Positions 15,595 through 24,008 are shown, counted from the stretch's first letter. The stretch: 64,000 bases of DNA from Streptomyces tauricus (GCF_014650955.1 NZ_BMVY01000021.1:1-64000); one strand, 5' to 3'. Notes: generated by a model not told the origin, from the sequence alone. A program made the numbers and translations.

Positions 15595-16953
15595 TCACAT
15601 CTGCACCCTGAGCCTCGCATGCAGTGATCGTGCGGCGGCGTCCGTGAGCGAGGCGATCTGGTCGACGATCACCCTCTTGCGGGCCCGGTCGTCGCACGCC
15701 TCGTCGAACAAGGCCCGAAACTGCGGGTCGAGGCCTTCCGGCGCCCGCGCGGTGAGCGCCTCTGCCAGCTCGGCGACGACGATCCGCTGGTCGGCGCGGA
15801 GCAGCTCCTGCTCGGCGCGCTGCATGACGTACCGGTCGGCGACGGCCTTGAGGACCGCGCACTCCAGGCGCGCCGCGCGCGGGACGACCAGCTCGGCGGC
15901 GTACCGCGTGAGCCTGCCCGTCCCGTACCTCGCGCGGGTGGCGCTCTCGGCGGCGAGGCAGAACCGGCCGATGAGCTGGCTGGTGGCGTCCTTCAGCCGG
16001 GCCTGGGCGACGGCCGAGCCGTCGTAGCCGTTCGGCCACCACTGCTGGGCCAGGAGCCGGTCCAGGGCCTCGGCCAGCTCCGCGGGGTCGGTGTCCGCCG
16101 CCACGTACCGACCGACGGCGACCTGGAAGATCTCCTGGCGCTCGGGCTCCGCGTGCAGGCAGCCGGGGTCGATGTGCCCCGCGTGCAGACCGTCCTCCAC
16201 GTCGTGCACCGAGTACGCCACGTCGTCGGCCCAGTCCATGACCTGGGCCTCGAAGGTGGTGCGGGTGCCGGGGGCGCCCTCGCGGATCCAGTCGAAGACG
16301 GGGCGGTCGTCGTCGTAGACCCCGAACTTCGGGGAGTGCGGGTCGGTGGGGTGGGCGCCGCGCGGCCAGGGGTACTTCGTGGCGGCGTCGAGGGTGGCGC
16401 GGGTGAGGTTGAGGCCGACGCTGACCAGGCCGTCACCGTCCGCGAGGGCCGCCGCCGGGACGGCCGCGCCGCGCACGAAGCGCTTGGGCTCGATACGGGT
16501 GAGGAGTCTGAGCGACTGGGCGTTGCCCTCGAAGCCGCCGCAGTCCTCGGCGAACTCGTTCAGCGCCTGTTCTCCGTTGTGCCCGAACGGCGGGTGGCCC
16601 AGGTCGTGGGAGAGGCAGGCCGCCTCCACGAGGTCGGGGTCGCAGCCGAGGGCGGCGCCCAGCTCGCGGCCGACCTGGGCGCACTCCAGGGAGTGCGTCA
16701 GACGGGTGCGGGGGCTGGCGTCCCAGACCTGACTGCGTGTGCCGGGGGTGACCACCTGGGTCTTGCCCGCGAGACGGCGGAGGGCGGAGCTGTGCAGTAC
16801 GCGGGCGCGGTCTCGCTGGAAGGCGGTGCGGCCGGGGCGTTTGTCCGGCTCGGTGGCCCAGCGGGCCACTGACTTGGGGTTGTAGGCCGGGGGGTCGGAC
16901 CGGTGCTCTTGGGTCTGCCGGGGGCGGGTGGTTTCGGTGCTGGTGCCTTCCAT
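15595..16953 (-). CDS. dgt: Deoxyguanosinetriphosphate triphosphohydrolase (dGTPase)
   Basis: This HD-domain hydrolase removes triphosphate from dGTP and related dNTPs and helps set nucleotide pools. Visible motifs are 'RTRLTHSLECAQVGR' (first His), 'CLSHDLGHPPFGHNGEQAL' (HD pair and substrate loop) and 'DWADDVAYSVHDVEDG' (later Asp). I chose ATG 16953, giving 452 residues; a 25-residue longer form from 17028 would begin inside repeat-like His/Pro-coding DNA. No strong ribosome site is seen. It lies just behind the primase and flavoprotein genes on the same strand, and the dnaG-dgt vicinity is common in actinomycetes. Confidence 0.93.
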   Translation of the reverse strand: MEGTSTETTRPRQTQEHRSDPPAYNPKSVARWATEPDKRPGRTAFQRDRARVLHSSALRRLAGKTQVVTPGTRSQVWDASPRTRLTHSLECAQVGRELGAALGCDPDLVEAACLSHDLGHPPFGHNGEQALNEFAEDCGGFEGNAQSLRLLTRIEPKRFVRGAAVPAAALADGDGLVSVGLNLTRATLDAATKYPWPRGAHPTDPHSPKFGVYDDDRPVFDWIREGAPGTRTTFEAQVMDWADDVAYSVHDVEDGLHAGHIDPGCLHAEPERQEIFQVAVGRYVAADTDPAELAEALDRLLAQQWWPNGYDGSAVAQARLKDATSQLIGRFCLAAESATRARYGTGRLTRYAAELVVPRAARLECAVLKAVADRYVMQRAEQELLRADQRIVVAELAEALTARAPEGLDPQFRALFDEACDDRARKRVIVDQIASLTDAAARSLHARLRVQM

Positions 16954-17012
16954 GTCTTGACAGTAAGCGGAGGGGCTGACAAATGGGGTGTGCGGGTGGG
17001 GGTGGGGGGGTT

Positions 17013-17067
17013 GCGCCGTTCCCCGCACCCCTGAAGGGCGACGGGCTGCGCCGTTTTCCGTGCCTCT
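17013..17067. repeat. Two copies of the 20-bp intergenic repeat core
   Basis: A copy with one mismatch lies at 17013-17032 and a decayed copy at 17048-17067. The second touches the stop codon of the chelatase gene. Both read GCGCCGTTCCCC-like on the plus strand. Confidence 0.7.
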
Positions 17068-17842
17068 AAGCCGTTGCTGCCAGGGTGGTGGTCAGTGCCT
17101 CGTCGTAGCGGTGCAGAGTCAGGTGGGCCATTGCCGGGTGGGCACCCAGCGGGGGCGATGCCAGGCCGGGGGCCGCCGCCGCGCACTCCGTCGCGAAACG
17201 GCCGGGGGCCGTGAAGTACGAGGCCACCGCGACGCGGGGGCGGCCCCGCGCGGCGAACGCGCGTACGGCGGCCGCGACCGTGGGTGCGCTCGCGGAGGCG
17301 TACGCGGGTACGACGGGTACGCCGAGGCGGTCCGCGAGCAGCCCGGCGGTGCGGCGGGTGTCGACGGCCGCGTCGGGGTCGCGCGAGCCGGCCGCGGCGA
17401 GCACGACCGCGCTCGTCCGGCGCTCGGCGGCGTCCGGCGTGCGCCAGCCGGCCTCGACGAGCCGCTCGTACAGCGTCTCGACGAGCAGCGGGTGCGGGCC
17501 CAGCGGACCGGCGATCCGGGTGTGCGCCGACGAGGCGGCGGCGGCCTTCGGGATGTCCCGCTTGACGTGGTGGCCGCGGCTCAGCAGCAGCGGTACGAGG
17601 ACCGCGTCACCGGTGCCGAGGGCGGCGAGCGTGTCGGGCAGCAGGGGTTCGTTCAGCTCGATGTGCCCGAGGTGCACGGGCAGACCGGGGCGCAGCTCAC
17701 GGATCCGCTCCATGAGGGTCCGTACGGTGCTCAGGGCGCGCGGGTCGCGGCTGCCGTGGCCCACCAGGACGAGCGCGGGCGGGGCGGGACGCCGGGTGCC
17801 GAGCCGACTGCTTCTGTTCCGGTTCATGAGGTGCGCCGTCAT
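17066..17842 (-). CDS. CbiX/SirB-type sirohydrochlorin chelatase family protein
   Basis: The 258-residue protein has two tandem CbiX-like half domains. The first begins 'LVLVGHGSRDPRAL' (metal-binding His in HGSRD) and has 'VPLLLSRGHHVKRDIP'. The second begins 'VVLAAAGSRDPDAAVD', where the His is Ala. The family inserts Fe or Co into sirohydrochlorin for siroheme or cobalamin. Siroheme is needed by the nitrite reductase encoded at 30265, and Streptomyces often keep such a gene near nitrate or sulphite assimilation genes, so a siroheme role is a fair inference. Starts at ATG 17842 or 17827 are possible. Confidence 0.85.
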   Translation of the reverse strand: MTAHLMNRNRSSRLGTRRPAPPALVLVGHGSRDPRALSTVRTLMERIRELRPGLPVHLGHIELNEPLLPDTLAALGTGDAVLVPLLLSRGHHVKRDIPKAAAASSAHTRIAGPLGPHPLLVETLYERLVEAGWRTPDAAERRTSAVVLAAAGSRDPDAAVDTRRTAGLLADRLGVPVVPAYASASAPTVAAAVRAFAARGRPRVAVASYFTAPGRFATECAAAAPGLASPPLGAHPAMAHLTLHRYDEALTTTLAATA

Positions 17843-18040
17843 GCGTCAAGGGTGCAGGCAGGAGGTTGCTACCCCGTTGCGCCGCCGTCACGGGGCTTTT
17901 CCGGGGCTTCACGGTGGGGTGCGCGGCCGTGTGAGGTGCCGGACGAGGTGCCGTGTGAGGTGTCGCGCCCTGCGCGGAGTGAACCGGATGACCGTGTGCC
18001 GCGTCTCCCGGAGCGAGGCCACCCGGGGAGGGACCGTCCC

Positions 18041-18760
18041 ATGCGTCGTCCGAGACGTCCGCGACTGCCGCAGTTCCTGCGACCGCGGCTGCCGCGTACC
18101 CGTACCGGGCAGCGCCGGGCCGTGCAGGCGGTGATGGCCGGGTGTGTGCTCGCGCTGCTCCCCGCGACCTGGATGTACGCGGTCACGGGCGACCGGCTGC
18201 GGACCGCGGCGGACGTGCCGCGCACCGAGGTCGCGGTCGTCTTCGGCGCCGGGCTGTGGCAGGGCGAGCCGTCCCCGTACCTCGCGCACCGGCTGGACGC
18301 GGCGGCGGAGCTGTACCGGTCCGGCCGTATCCAGGTGGTGCTGGTCACCGGCGACAACAGCCGCGAGGACTACGACGAGCCGGACGCCATGCGCGCCTAT
18401 CTCACGAAGCGGGGTGTGCCCGACGGGCGGATCGTCAGCGACTACGCCGGCTTCGACACCTGGGACTCCTGCGTACGGGCCAAGAAGATCTTCGGCGTGG
18501 ACGAGGCCGTACTGATCAGCCAGGGCTTCCACATCCGGCGGGCGGTCGCGCTGTGCCAGGAGGCGGGCGTGGCGTCGTACGGGGTCGGGGTGGACGCCGT
18601 GCACGACACCACCTGGTACTACGGCGGGGCCCGCGAGGTGATCGCGGCGGGCAAGGCGCTCCTGGACGCCGCCTTCGAGCCCGACCCCCTGTTCCTGGGA
18701 CCCCAAGAACCGGGCGTGGAAAGGGCGTTGGCGTCCGCCAAACGGTCTGCCGGGCAGTAG
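18041..18760 (+). CDS. SanA/YdcF-like DUF218 membrane protein
   Basis: This 239-residue protein has an Arg-rich N-terminus and one transmembrane segment (about residues 30-48), followed by an extracytoplasmic DUF218 domain: 'VAVVFGAGLWQG', 'RLDAAAELYRSGRI', 'VLVTGDNSREDYDE', 'YAGFDTWDSCVRA' and 'LISQGFHIRRAV'. These match E. coli SanA, linked to envelope barrier function and vancomycin exclusion at high temperature. ATG 18041 follows GGGGAGGG by about 9 bases. It stands alone between the chelatase gene (divergent) and a small secreted protein gene. Confidence 0.85.
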   Translation: MRRPRRPRLPQFLRPRLPRTRTGQRRAVQAVMAGCVLALLPATWMYAVTGDRLRTAADVPRTEVAVVFGAGLWQGEPSPYLAHRLDAAAELYRSGRIQVVLVTGDNSREDYDEPDAMRAYLTKRGVPDGRIVSDYAGFDTWDSCVRAKKIFGVDEAVLISQGFHIRRAVALCQEAGVASYGVGVDAVHDTTWYYGGAREVIAAGKALLDAAFEPDPLFLGPQEPGVERALASAKRSAGQ

Positions 18761-18916
18761 CGACGAGAGGGATGTCACGCCGCCGACGGGGTTTGGCGGC
18801 GGTCGCTCACCCTGCCGCGTGAAAGCGGGGTCGATGCGTTCTGTAGTCAACTGACTACGGATAGTGTCTTTTTCAGCAGCCCGGACCTTCAACCGGGCTT
18901 GATGGAAGGACACATG

Positions 18917-19213
18917 ATGACTGGACTTCGTACCGCTTTCGTCGCCGCCATGGCGGCCGCGCTGCTGTCGGTGCCCGGTGCCGTGGCGACCGCCTCGGCG
19001 GACAGCGACGAGTCGCTGCGCGAGCCCGGATGTGCCAAGCTCGGCGCCTCCGGCTGGGGCTGGGCCGACATCCACAACGTGTGCGGCCACACGATCTCCG
19101 CCTCTGTCGAAGTCGACGGGTGGGACCCCAGCTGTATCCAGATCGGACCCGGTGGGGTCGGGCGCATCGGCCTGGAGGCGGGCGACGAGCCGTACTACGC
19201 GTACGAGTGCTGA
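18917..19213 (+). CDS. Secreted tendamistat/parvulustat-family-like protein, WRY triad replaced by WGW
   Basis: This 98-residue precursor has a clear signal peptide (about 1-28, AxA cleavage near 'TASADS') and a mature part with four cysteines, C39, C56, C73 and C98. Spacing and flanking residues follow the Streptomyces proteinaceous alpha-amylase inhibitors: parvulustat's 'SWRYTDVHNGC' corresponds to 'GWGWADIHNVC', and 'EPGG' to 'GPGG'. The inhibitory Trp-Arg-Tyr triad has become W47-G48-W49, so inhibition of alpha-amylase by the known mechanism is doubtful. GGAAGGA at 18904-18910 fits ATG 18917 best; ATG 18914 is also possible. It is a single gene. The homology call rests on motif recall, not a search. 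Confidence 0.65.
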   Translation: MTGLRTAFVAAMAAALLSVPGAVATASADSDESLREPGCAKLGASGWGWADIHNVCGHTISASVEVDGWDPSCIQIGPGGVGRIGLEAGDEPYYAYEC

Positions 19214-19419
19214 GCGGGGCCGCGCGAGCTGATCGGGTGTGCGGGGCCGGGTGCGCGTGGCCGCGCGTGCCCGGCCGGGCGAGCGCGACCGGGTGAGCGC
19301 GGTCTCCGGGCGGGCGGTGGGGCGGGAGCACTGGCGGGTGCTCCCGGCCCGCCGCCCCTCCTCATGCGGGCGCCCTCACGGTCGGCCGCTGCCGGCGGGG
19401 AGGTCCCCGTGCCTGCCGC

Positions 19420-19457
19420 GTAACGGGGTGCGTCGTGCCGTGTAACACGTCCGACGC
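19420..19457 (+). promoter_or_regulatory. GlnR-like box upstream of nitrate reductase
   Basis: Two exact GTAAC motifs at 19420-19424 and 19442-19446 are 22 bp apart and interleaved with CGTCG and GACGC at the positions of the 'GaAAC' half sites. The actinomycete GlnR consensus is gTnAC-n6-GaAAC repeated. The box ends 12 bp before the nasA start, so the transcript leader would be very short. Confidence 0.55.
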
Positions 19458-19469
19458 ACGCTGGGCGGT

Positions 19470-21638
19470 ATGCAGACCTCCGTGACGCCCACCCACTGCC
19501 CGTACTGCGCGCTGCAGTGCGGCATGAACCTGACGCCCGTGCCGGACGGCGACGGCGGCAGCGTGGTCGAGGTGACGGAACGCGCCGACTTCCCGGTGAA
19601 CCGGGGCGCCCTGTGCGGCAAGGGCCGCACCGCGCCCGCGCTGCTCTCCTCCCGGGTGCGGCTGACCTCCCCGCTGATCCGCAGGGACGGCGAGCTGCGC
19701 CCGGCCGGCTGGGACGAGGCGCTGGACCGGATCGCCGAGGGGCTGTCCCGCACGCGTACGGAACATGGCCCGGACGCGTGCGGGGTCTTCGGCGGGGGCG
19801 GGCTGACCAACGAGAAGGCGTACACACTCGGCAAGTTCGCCCGGGTCGCGCTCGGCACCTCGCAGATCGACTACAACGGACGTTTCTGCATGTCGTCCGC
19901 GGCGGCCGGCGGCATCAAGGCCTTCGGCCTGGACCGAGGGCTGCCCTTCCCGCTGGAGGACATCCCGAGGACGGGCTGTGTCGTCCTCGTCGGCTCCAAC
20001 CTCGCCGAGACGATGCCGCCCGCGCTGCGCTACCTCACGGAACTGAAGGAGAACGGCGGCACGTTGATCGTCATCGATCCGCGCCGCACCCGTACCGCCG
20101 AACAGGCCGACCTGCATCTCGCGCCGCGGCCCGGCACAGATCTCGCCCTGGCGCTCGGGCTGTTGCACCTGGTGGTGGCGGAGGGGCGTACGGACGAGGC
20201 GTACATCCAGGAGCGCACGAGCGGCTGGGAGGAGGCGCGGGCCGCGGCGATGGCGCACTGGCCGGAGTACGTGGAACGGATCACGGGGGTGTCCGTTCCC
20301 CAACTCCGCGAGACCGTGCGGATGTTCTGCGAGCCGGAGTCCGCGATGGTGCTCACCGCGCGCGGGCCCGAGCAGCAGTCCAAGGGCACGGACACGGTCG
20401 GCGCGTGGATCAACCTCTGCCTGGCGACCGGGCGGGCGGGCCGGCCCTTCTCCGGGTACGGCTGCCTCACCGGACAGGGCAACGGGCAGGGCGGGCGTGA
20501 ACACGGGCAGAAGGCCGACCAGTTGCCCGGCTACCGCAAGCTCGACGACCCGGCCGCGCGGCGGCACGTGGCCGAGGTCTGGGGTGTCGACCCCGACTCG
20601 CTGCCGGGGCCCGGGCGCAGCGCGTACGAACTGCTCGACGCCATGGGTACGGACATCCGCTCGCTGCTGGTGATGGCCTCGAACCCGGTGGTGTCCGCGC
20701 CCCGGGCCGCCCATGTCGAGGAGCGGCTGCGGTCGCTGGACTTCCTGGCCGTCGCCGACGTGGTGCTGTCCGAGACGGCGGCGCTCGCGGATGTCGTGCT
20801 CCCCGTCACGCAGTGGGCCGAGGAGACGGGCACGACGACCAACCTGGAGGGGCGGGTGCTTCTGCGCAAGCAGGCGATCACTCCTCCGGAGGGCATCCGC
20901 AGCGATCTGTACGTGATACGTGAACTCGCCGCCCGGCTGGGTGTGGAGAAGGGCTTCCCCACGGACCCGGAGGAGGTCTTCGAGGAGCTGCGGCGGGCGA
21001 GCGCGGGTGGGGCCGCGGACTACTCGGGGATCACGTATCGGCGGCTGGCGGAGGAGAACGGGGTGTTCTGGCCGTGTCCCGCGGAGGAGCCCGGTGGTCC
21101 GACGGGGGTCGCCGCCGGTGCCGGTGCCCCTGCCGGTGCGGGTGCCGGTGCGGGCGGGGTGCATCCCGGTACGCCCCGGTTGTTCCTCGACCGGTTCGCC
21201 ACGCCCGACGGGCGGGCCCGGTTCGTCGCCGTGAACCATCGGCCGCCGGCGGAGGAGCCGGACGAGGAGTACCCGGTGCTGCTCACCACGGGGCGGGTCG
21301 TCTCCCAGTACCAGTCGGGTGCGCAGACGCGGCGCGTCGACGAGTTGAACGCCGCCGCGCCCGGTCCGTTCGTGGAGCTGCATCCCCGGCTGGCCGAGCG
21401 GCTGGGGGTCGTGGAGGGGGAACCACTGGCCGTGGTGTCGCGGCGGGGGCGGGCGGTGGCGCCGGCGCGGATCACCACCGCGATCCGGGCCGACACGGTG
21501 TTCATGCCGTTTCACTGGCCGGGGGAAGGGCGGGCCAACACGTTGACCAATCCCGCGCTTGATCCGGTGTCGCGGATGCCGGAGTTCAAGGCGTGTGCGG
21601 TTCGGGTGGAGCGGGTGGCGGGACGCGGCGGGCGGTGA
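19470..21638 (+). CDS. nasA: Assimilatory nitrate reductase catalytic subunit (molybdopterin enzyme)
   Basis: The 722-residue protein reduces nitrate to nitrite in the cytoplasm. A [4Fe-4S] motif at the N-terminus (C10, C13, C17 and a Cys near 50, 'CPYCALQC...GALCGKG') is followed by the bis-MGD molybdopterin oxidoreductase domain with 'FCMSSAAAGGIKAFG'. The C-terminal dinucleotide-binding domain contains 'LLTTGRVVSQYQSGAQTRR'. No Tat signal is present, which fits an assimilatory enzyme. A Gly/Ala/Pro linker rich in GAGA repeats lies near residues 547-570. A GlnR-like box precedes the gene. NirBD is encoded at 30265-33263; the two loci together would convert nitrate to ammonium. Confidence 0.88.
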   Translation: MQTSVTPTHCPYCALQCGMNLTPVPDGDGGSVVEVTERADFPVNRGALCGKGRTAPALLSSRVRLTSPLIRRDGELRPAGWDEALDRIAEGLSRTRTEHGPDACGVFGGGGLTNEKAYTLGKFARVALGTSQIDYNGRFCMSSAAAGGIKAFGLDRGLPFPLEDIPRTGCVVLVGSNLAETMPPALRYLTELKENGGTLIVIDPRRTRTAEQADLHLAPRPGTDLALALGLLHLVVAEGRTDEAYIQERTSGWEEARAAAMAHWPEYVERITGVSVPQLRETVRMFCEPESAMVLTARGPEQQSKGTDTVGAWINLCLATGRAGRPFSGYGCLTGQGNGQGGREHGQKADQLPGYRKLDDPAARRHVAEVWGVDPDSLPGPGRSAYELLDAMGTDIRSLLVMASNPVVSAPRAAHVEERLRSLDFLAVADVVLSETAALADVVLPVTQWAEETGTTTNLEGRVLLRKQAITPPEGIRSDLYVIRELAARLGVEKGFPTDPEEVFEELRRASAGGAADYSGITYRRLAEENGVFWPCPAEEPGGPTGVAAGAGAPAGAGAGAGGVHPGTPRLFLDRFATPDGRARFVAVNHRPPAEEPDEEYPVLLTTGRVVSQYQSGAQTRRVDELNAAAPGPFVELHPRLAERLGVVEGEPLAVVSRRGRAVAPARITTAIRADTVFMPFHWPGEGRANTLTNPALDPVSRMPEFKACAVRVERVAGRGGR

Positions 21639-21647
21639 GGGCTGGTT

Positions 21648-21702
21648 GCGCCGTTCCCCGCGCCCCTGAAAGGCGAAAGACTGCGCCGTTCCCCGGGCCC
21701 CT
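21648..21702. repeat. Two copies of the 20-bp repeat core between convergent genes
   Basis: An exact copy lies at 21648-21667 and a one-mismatch copy at 21683-21702. They fill the gap between the 3' ends of the nitrate reductase gene and the cyclotransferase gene, whose stop codon the second copy overlaps. Confidence 0.75.
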
Positions 21703-22120
21703 AGAGGGGGTGCCAGTTGCCGTTGTTGATGAGGGTGCCGGTCGCTCTTAGTTCTGTTGCTACCGCTGGGGCGGCCACGTATACCCAGGCTCGTATGCGT
21801 GTGGCGTCCGTCAGACGGGTCACGTCTCTGGCCACTCGTTCGTAGAGGTTGGCCGGGTTGCCGGGGGTGTACTCCTCCAAGTGGTCGAGTGCGGCCAGGA
21901 GTTGGGTGTACTCGGCGGGGTCCGCTGTGACGAGGGTGCCGTGGACCACGCCCCCTTCCTCGGGTGCCTCGACGGCGTACGGGTAGCCGGGACCGTCGTA
22001 CAGCAGCGCGCCCGTGAGGATCGCCGGGGTCTCCGAGAGTGTGCGGCCACGAAGGAAGATGTCGTGGTTCCTCTCGCCTCGCAGCAGCGTCCCGTAGACG
22101 AAGAACGGCAGTTGGCTCAC
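21701..22120 (-). CDS. Gamma-glutamylcyclotransferase (AIG2/GGCT-like) family protein
   Basis: The protein (139 residues from GTG 22120) starts with the hallmark 'LPFFVYGTLLRGERNHD', the substrate loop of GGCT-like proteins, and contains 'HLEEYTPGNPANLYERV' with the catalytic acidic residues. Family members release 5-oxoproline from gamma-glutamyl amines. An upstream GTG at 22144 is also in frame. The 3' end is odd: 'VATEL' and the following residues use GTA, GCA, ACA, GAA, CTA and AGA codons, which are rare in this GC-rich genome. This suggests recent acquisition or relaxed selection at the C-terminus. The family is fairly sure; the cellular substrate is unknown. Confidence 0.8.
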   Translation of the reverse strand: MSQLPFFVYGTLLRGERNHDIFLRGRTLSETPAILTGALLYDGPGYPYAVEAPEEGGVVHGTLVTADPAEYTQLLAALDHLEEYTPGNPANLYERVARDVTRLTDATRIRAWVYVAAPAVATELRATGTLINNGNWHPL

Positions 22121-22341
22121 CGTAACGATTCTTGCTCCTCGCACGTCCGCCCACCACGACGGGAGGTCCGGTCAGCCGCCACCGCGTGCGTGTCGTGCGA
22201 TCCGGCCGCGCCCCCGTCGGGTGCGAACTCCACGCGTAAGAGGTCCAGTTCGCACCAGACGGACCTGCCGACGGTCAGCGTGTCCACGCCCCACCGGTCG
22301 GCCACGTGCCCGACGATCAGCTGAGCGAGACTCCGTGTCAT
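22117..22341 (-). pseudogene. C-terminal remnant of an anti-sigma-type HATPase protein
   Basis: The 74-residue frame contains 'VGHVADRWGVDTLTVG' and 'SVWCELDL', which look like the last strand of Streptomyces HATPase_c regulators ('ADRWGVD...KTVWCEL'). The nucleotide-binding N-, G1- and G2-boxes of that domain are absent, and the frame begins directly in this end piece. It lies divergently next to a DUF397-like N-terminal fragment. I infer a decayed ATPase gene. It may still be translated, because GGAGGA abuts the ATG. Confidence 0.45.
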
Positions 22342-22373
22342 TCCTCCACACCCTCGGCAAGGAGCCCTGAACA

Positions 22374-22445
22374 GTGCCCGCGTTCCGCTATCGCAAGTCC
22401 ACGTACAGCGACGACCTGGCCGGGTGCGTCGAGACAGCCCCCAAG
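22374..22445 (+). pseudogene. DUF397 N-terminal fragment fused in frame to the kinase gene
   Basis: The 24 codons from GTG 22374 read 'RYRKSTYSDDLAGCVETAP', which is the start of a DUF397 domain ('WRKSSYS...CVEVA'). AAGGAG at 22359-22364 and a TGA at 22368-22370 precede it, as when DUF397 follows an XRE gene. The rest of DUF397 is missing and the frame continues into the phosphotransferase gene. Confidence 0.5.
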
Positions 22446-23333
22446 ATGCACCCCGACGAACTCGACATCGACGGGGCGCTCGTCGGGCGGCTCGTCGCCG
22501 AGCAGTTTCCGGGGTGGGCCGGGCTGTCCGTGGTGAAGGTCGCGTCCGCCGGGACCGACAACGCCATGTACCGGCTCGGCGCCGACATGGTCGTACGGCT
22601 GCCGCGGCGCCCCGGCGGCGCGGGGCAGGTCGAGAAGGAGCAGCGCTGGCTGCCCACGCTCGCGCCGCGGCTGCCGCTCGCCGTCCCCGTGCCGCTCGCG
22701 GAGGGCGCGCCCGGGCAGGGGTACGCGCTGCCGTGGGGTGTGTTCCGGTGGCTGGACGGCGAAAACGTCTACGACCGGCCGCTCGGCGGGGGCGCCGCGC
22801 TCGCCGACGCCGCCGTCGAGCTGGGGCGGTTCGTCGCCGCGTTGCGGGAGGTCGACGCCGGGGGCGGGCCGCCCTCCTGGCGTGGCGGGCCCCTCACCGA
22901 CGACCGGCACGTCCGGGCCGCGATCCGTGAGCTGGGCGCCGACGGCACGTTGGACGCGAGCGAAGCGACCGCCGGCTGGGAGGGCGCCCTGCGGGTCCCC
23001 CGGTGGACCGGCGAGCCCGTCTGGCTGCACGGCGACCTCCTGCCCGGCAATCTGCTGGCCCAGGACGGCCGCCTCAGCGCGGTCATCGACTTCGGCGGGC
23101 TCGGCACCGGCGACCCGGCGGCCGACGTACTCGCCGCCTGGGCCGTGTTCGACGCCGGGACCCGGCCCCTGTTCCGCGAGGCCGCCGGCGTCGACGACGA
23201 CACCTGGGCCCGGGGGCGCGGCTGGGCCCTGTACTTCGGGCTGACGGCCGCGCACCACTACCGGGTCACCAATCCCGTACTCGCGGCCGTGGGCCGCCGG
23301 GCGGTGGCGGAGGCGCTCGCGGACGCCGGGTGA
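22446..23333 (+). CDS. Aminoglycoside phosphotransferase (APH)-family kinase
   Basis: From ATG 22446 ('MHPDELDID') the protein has 295 residues with the APH fold: nucleotide-binding 'VVRLPRR', 'EKEQRWLPTLA', the catalytic loop 'VWLHGDLLPGNLL' with the Brenner-type HGD motif, and 'VIDFGGLGTGDPAADV' as the metal-binding motif. Such proteins phosphorylate small molecules; Streptomyces hold many copies without resistance roles. The same frame is open from GTG 22374, which adds a DUF397-like leader. I prefer 22446 because homologues start at this Met, but translation from the upstream GTG, which has the better ribosome site, may produce a fusion. Confidence 0.82.
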   Translation: MHPDELDIDGALVGRLVAEQFPGWAGLSVVKVASAGTDNAMYRLGADMVVRLPRRPGGAGQVEKEQRWLPTLAPRLPLAVPVPLAEGAPGQGYALPWGVFRWLDGENVYDRPLGGGAALADAAVELGRFVAALREVDAGGGPPSWRGGPLTDDRHVRAAIRELGADGTLDASEATAGWEGALRVPRWTGEPVWLHGDLLPGNLLAQDGRLSAVIDFGGLGTGDPAADVLAAWAVFDAGTRPLFREAAGVDDDTWARGRGWALYFGLTAAHHYRVTNPVLAAVGRRAVAEALADAG

Positions 23334-23369
23334 CAGGCCGGGTGACTGCCCGGGTGACTGCCCGGTCGG

Positions 23370-23993
23370 TCAACTGCCGTACGGGCGCACCGCCTTGGCG
23401 TCCCGTAGCGCCGAGGCCCACCACGCCAGCTGGTCCAGCATCACCTTCGCCGCCGCGTCCGGCGCCGCGGGGTCCCGGTGGCGGCCCTCGTCGTCGAAGG
23501 ACGCGCCCGCGTTGTGGAAGGACACCGTGTCGCGGACGGTGACGGCGTGCAGCTCCGCGAAGACCTGGCGGAGCTGTTCGACGGCCCGCAGGCCGCCCGA
23601 GACCCCGCCGTACGAGACGAAGGCGACCGGCTTGGCCCGCCACTCCTCGTAGTGCCAGTCGATGAGGGCCTTGAGGGATGCCGGGAAGGAGTGGTTGTAC
23701 TCGGGGGTCAGGACGACGAAGGCGTCGGCGGCGGCCAGCTTGGGCGTGACCTTGGCCAGCTCGGCGGTCACTTCGGGGGGCGGGGAGTAGGAGAGGGCGG
23801 TCGGCAGCCTCGTATCGGCCGTGTCGACGACCTCGGCCGTGAGGTCGTCGCGTTCGCGGAACCGGCCGAGGAGCCAGTCCGCGACGACGGGACCGAAGCG
23901 GCCCTCGCGGTTGCTGCCGACGATGACGGCGACCTTGAGGGGGGCCGGGAGAGACACACTGAGAGGGGCGGAGACGTCCGCTGTCGGGTTCAT
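23370..23993 (-). CDS. NADPH-dependent FMN reductase family protein
   Basis: The 207-residue flavodoxin-fold protein has 'VAVIVGSNREGRFGPVVADW' as the FMN phosphate loop and 'VLTPEYNHSFPASLKALIDW' as the second flavin site. This is the signature of the NAD(P)H:FMN/quinone reductase family. Family members reduce flavins, quinones or azo compounds. ATG 23993 is preceded by GAGG at 24003-24006; an in-frame start 5 codons upstream (24008) is less likely. It is monocistronic and convergent with the phosphotransferase gene. Confidence 0.88.
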   Translation of the reverse strand: MNPTADVSAPLSVSLPAPLKVAVIVGSNREGRFGPVVADWLLGRFRERDDLTAEVVDTADTRLPTALSYSPPPEVTAELAKVTPKLAAADAFVVLTPEYNHSFPASLKALIDWHYEEWRAKPVAFVSYGGVSGGLRAVEQLRQVFAELHAVTVRDTVSFHNAGASFDDEGRHRDPAAPDAAAKVMLDQLAWWASALRDAKAVRPYGS

Positions 23994-24008
23994 GGGACCG
24001 AGCCTCAC

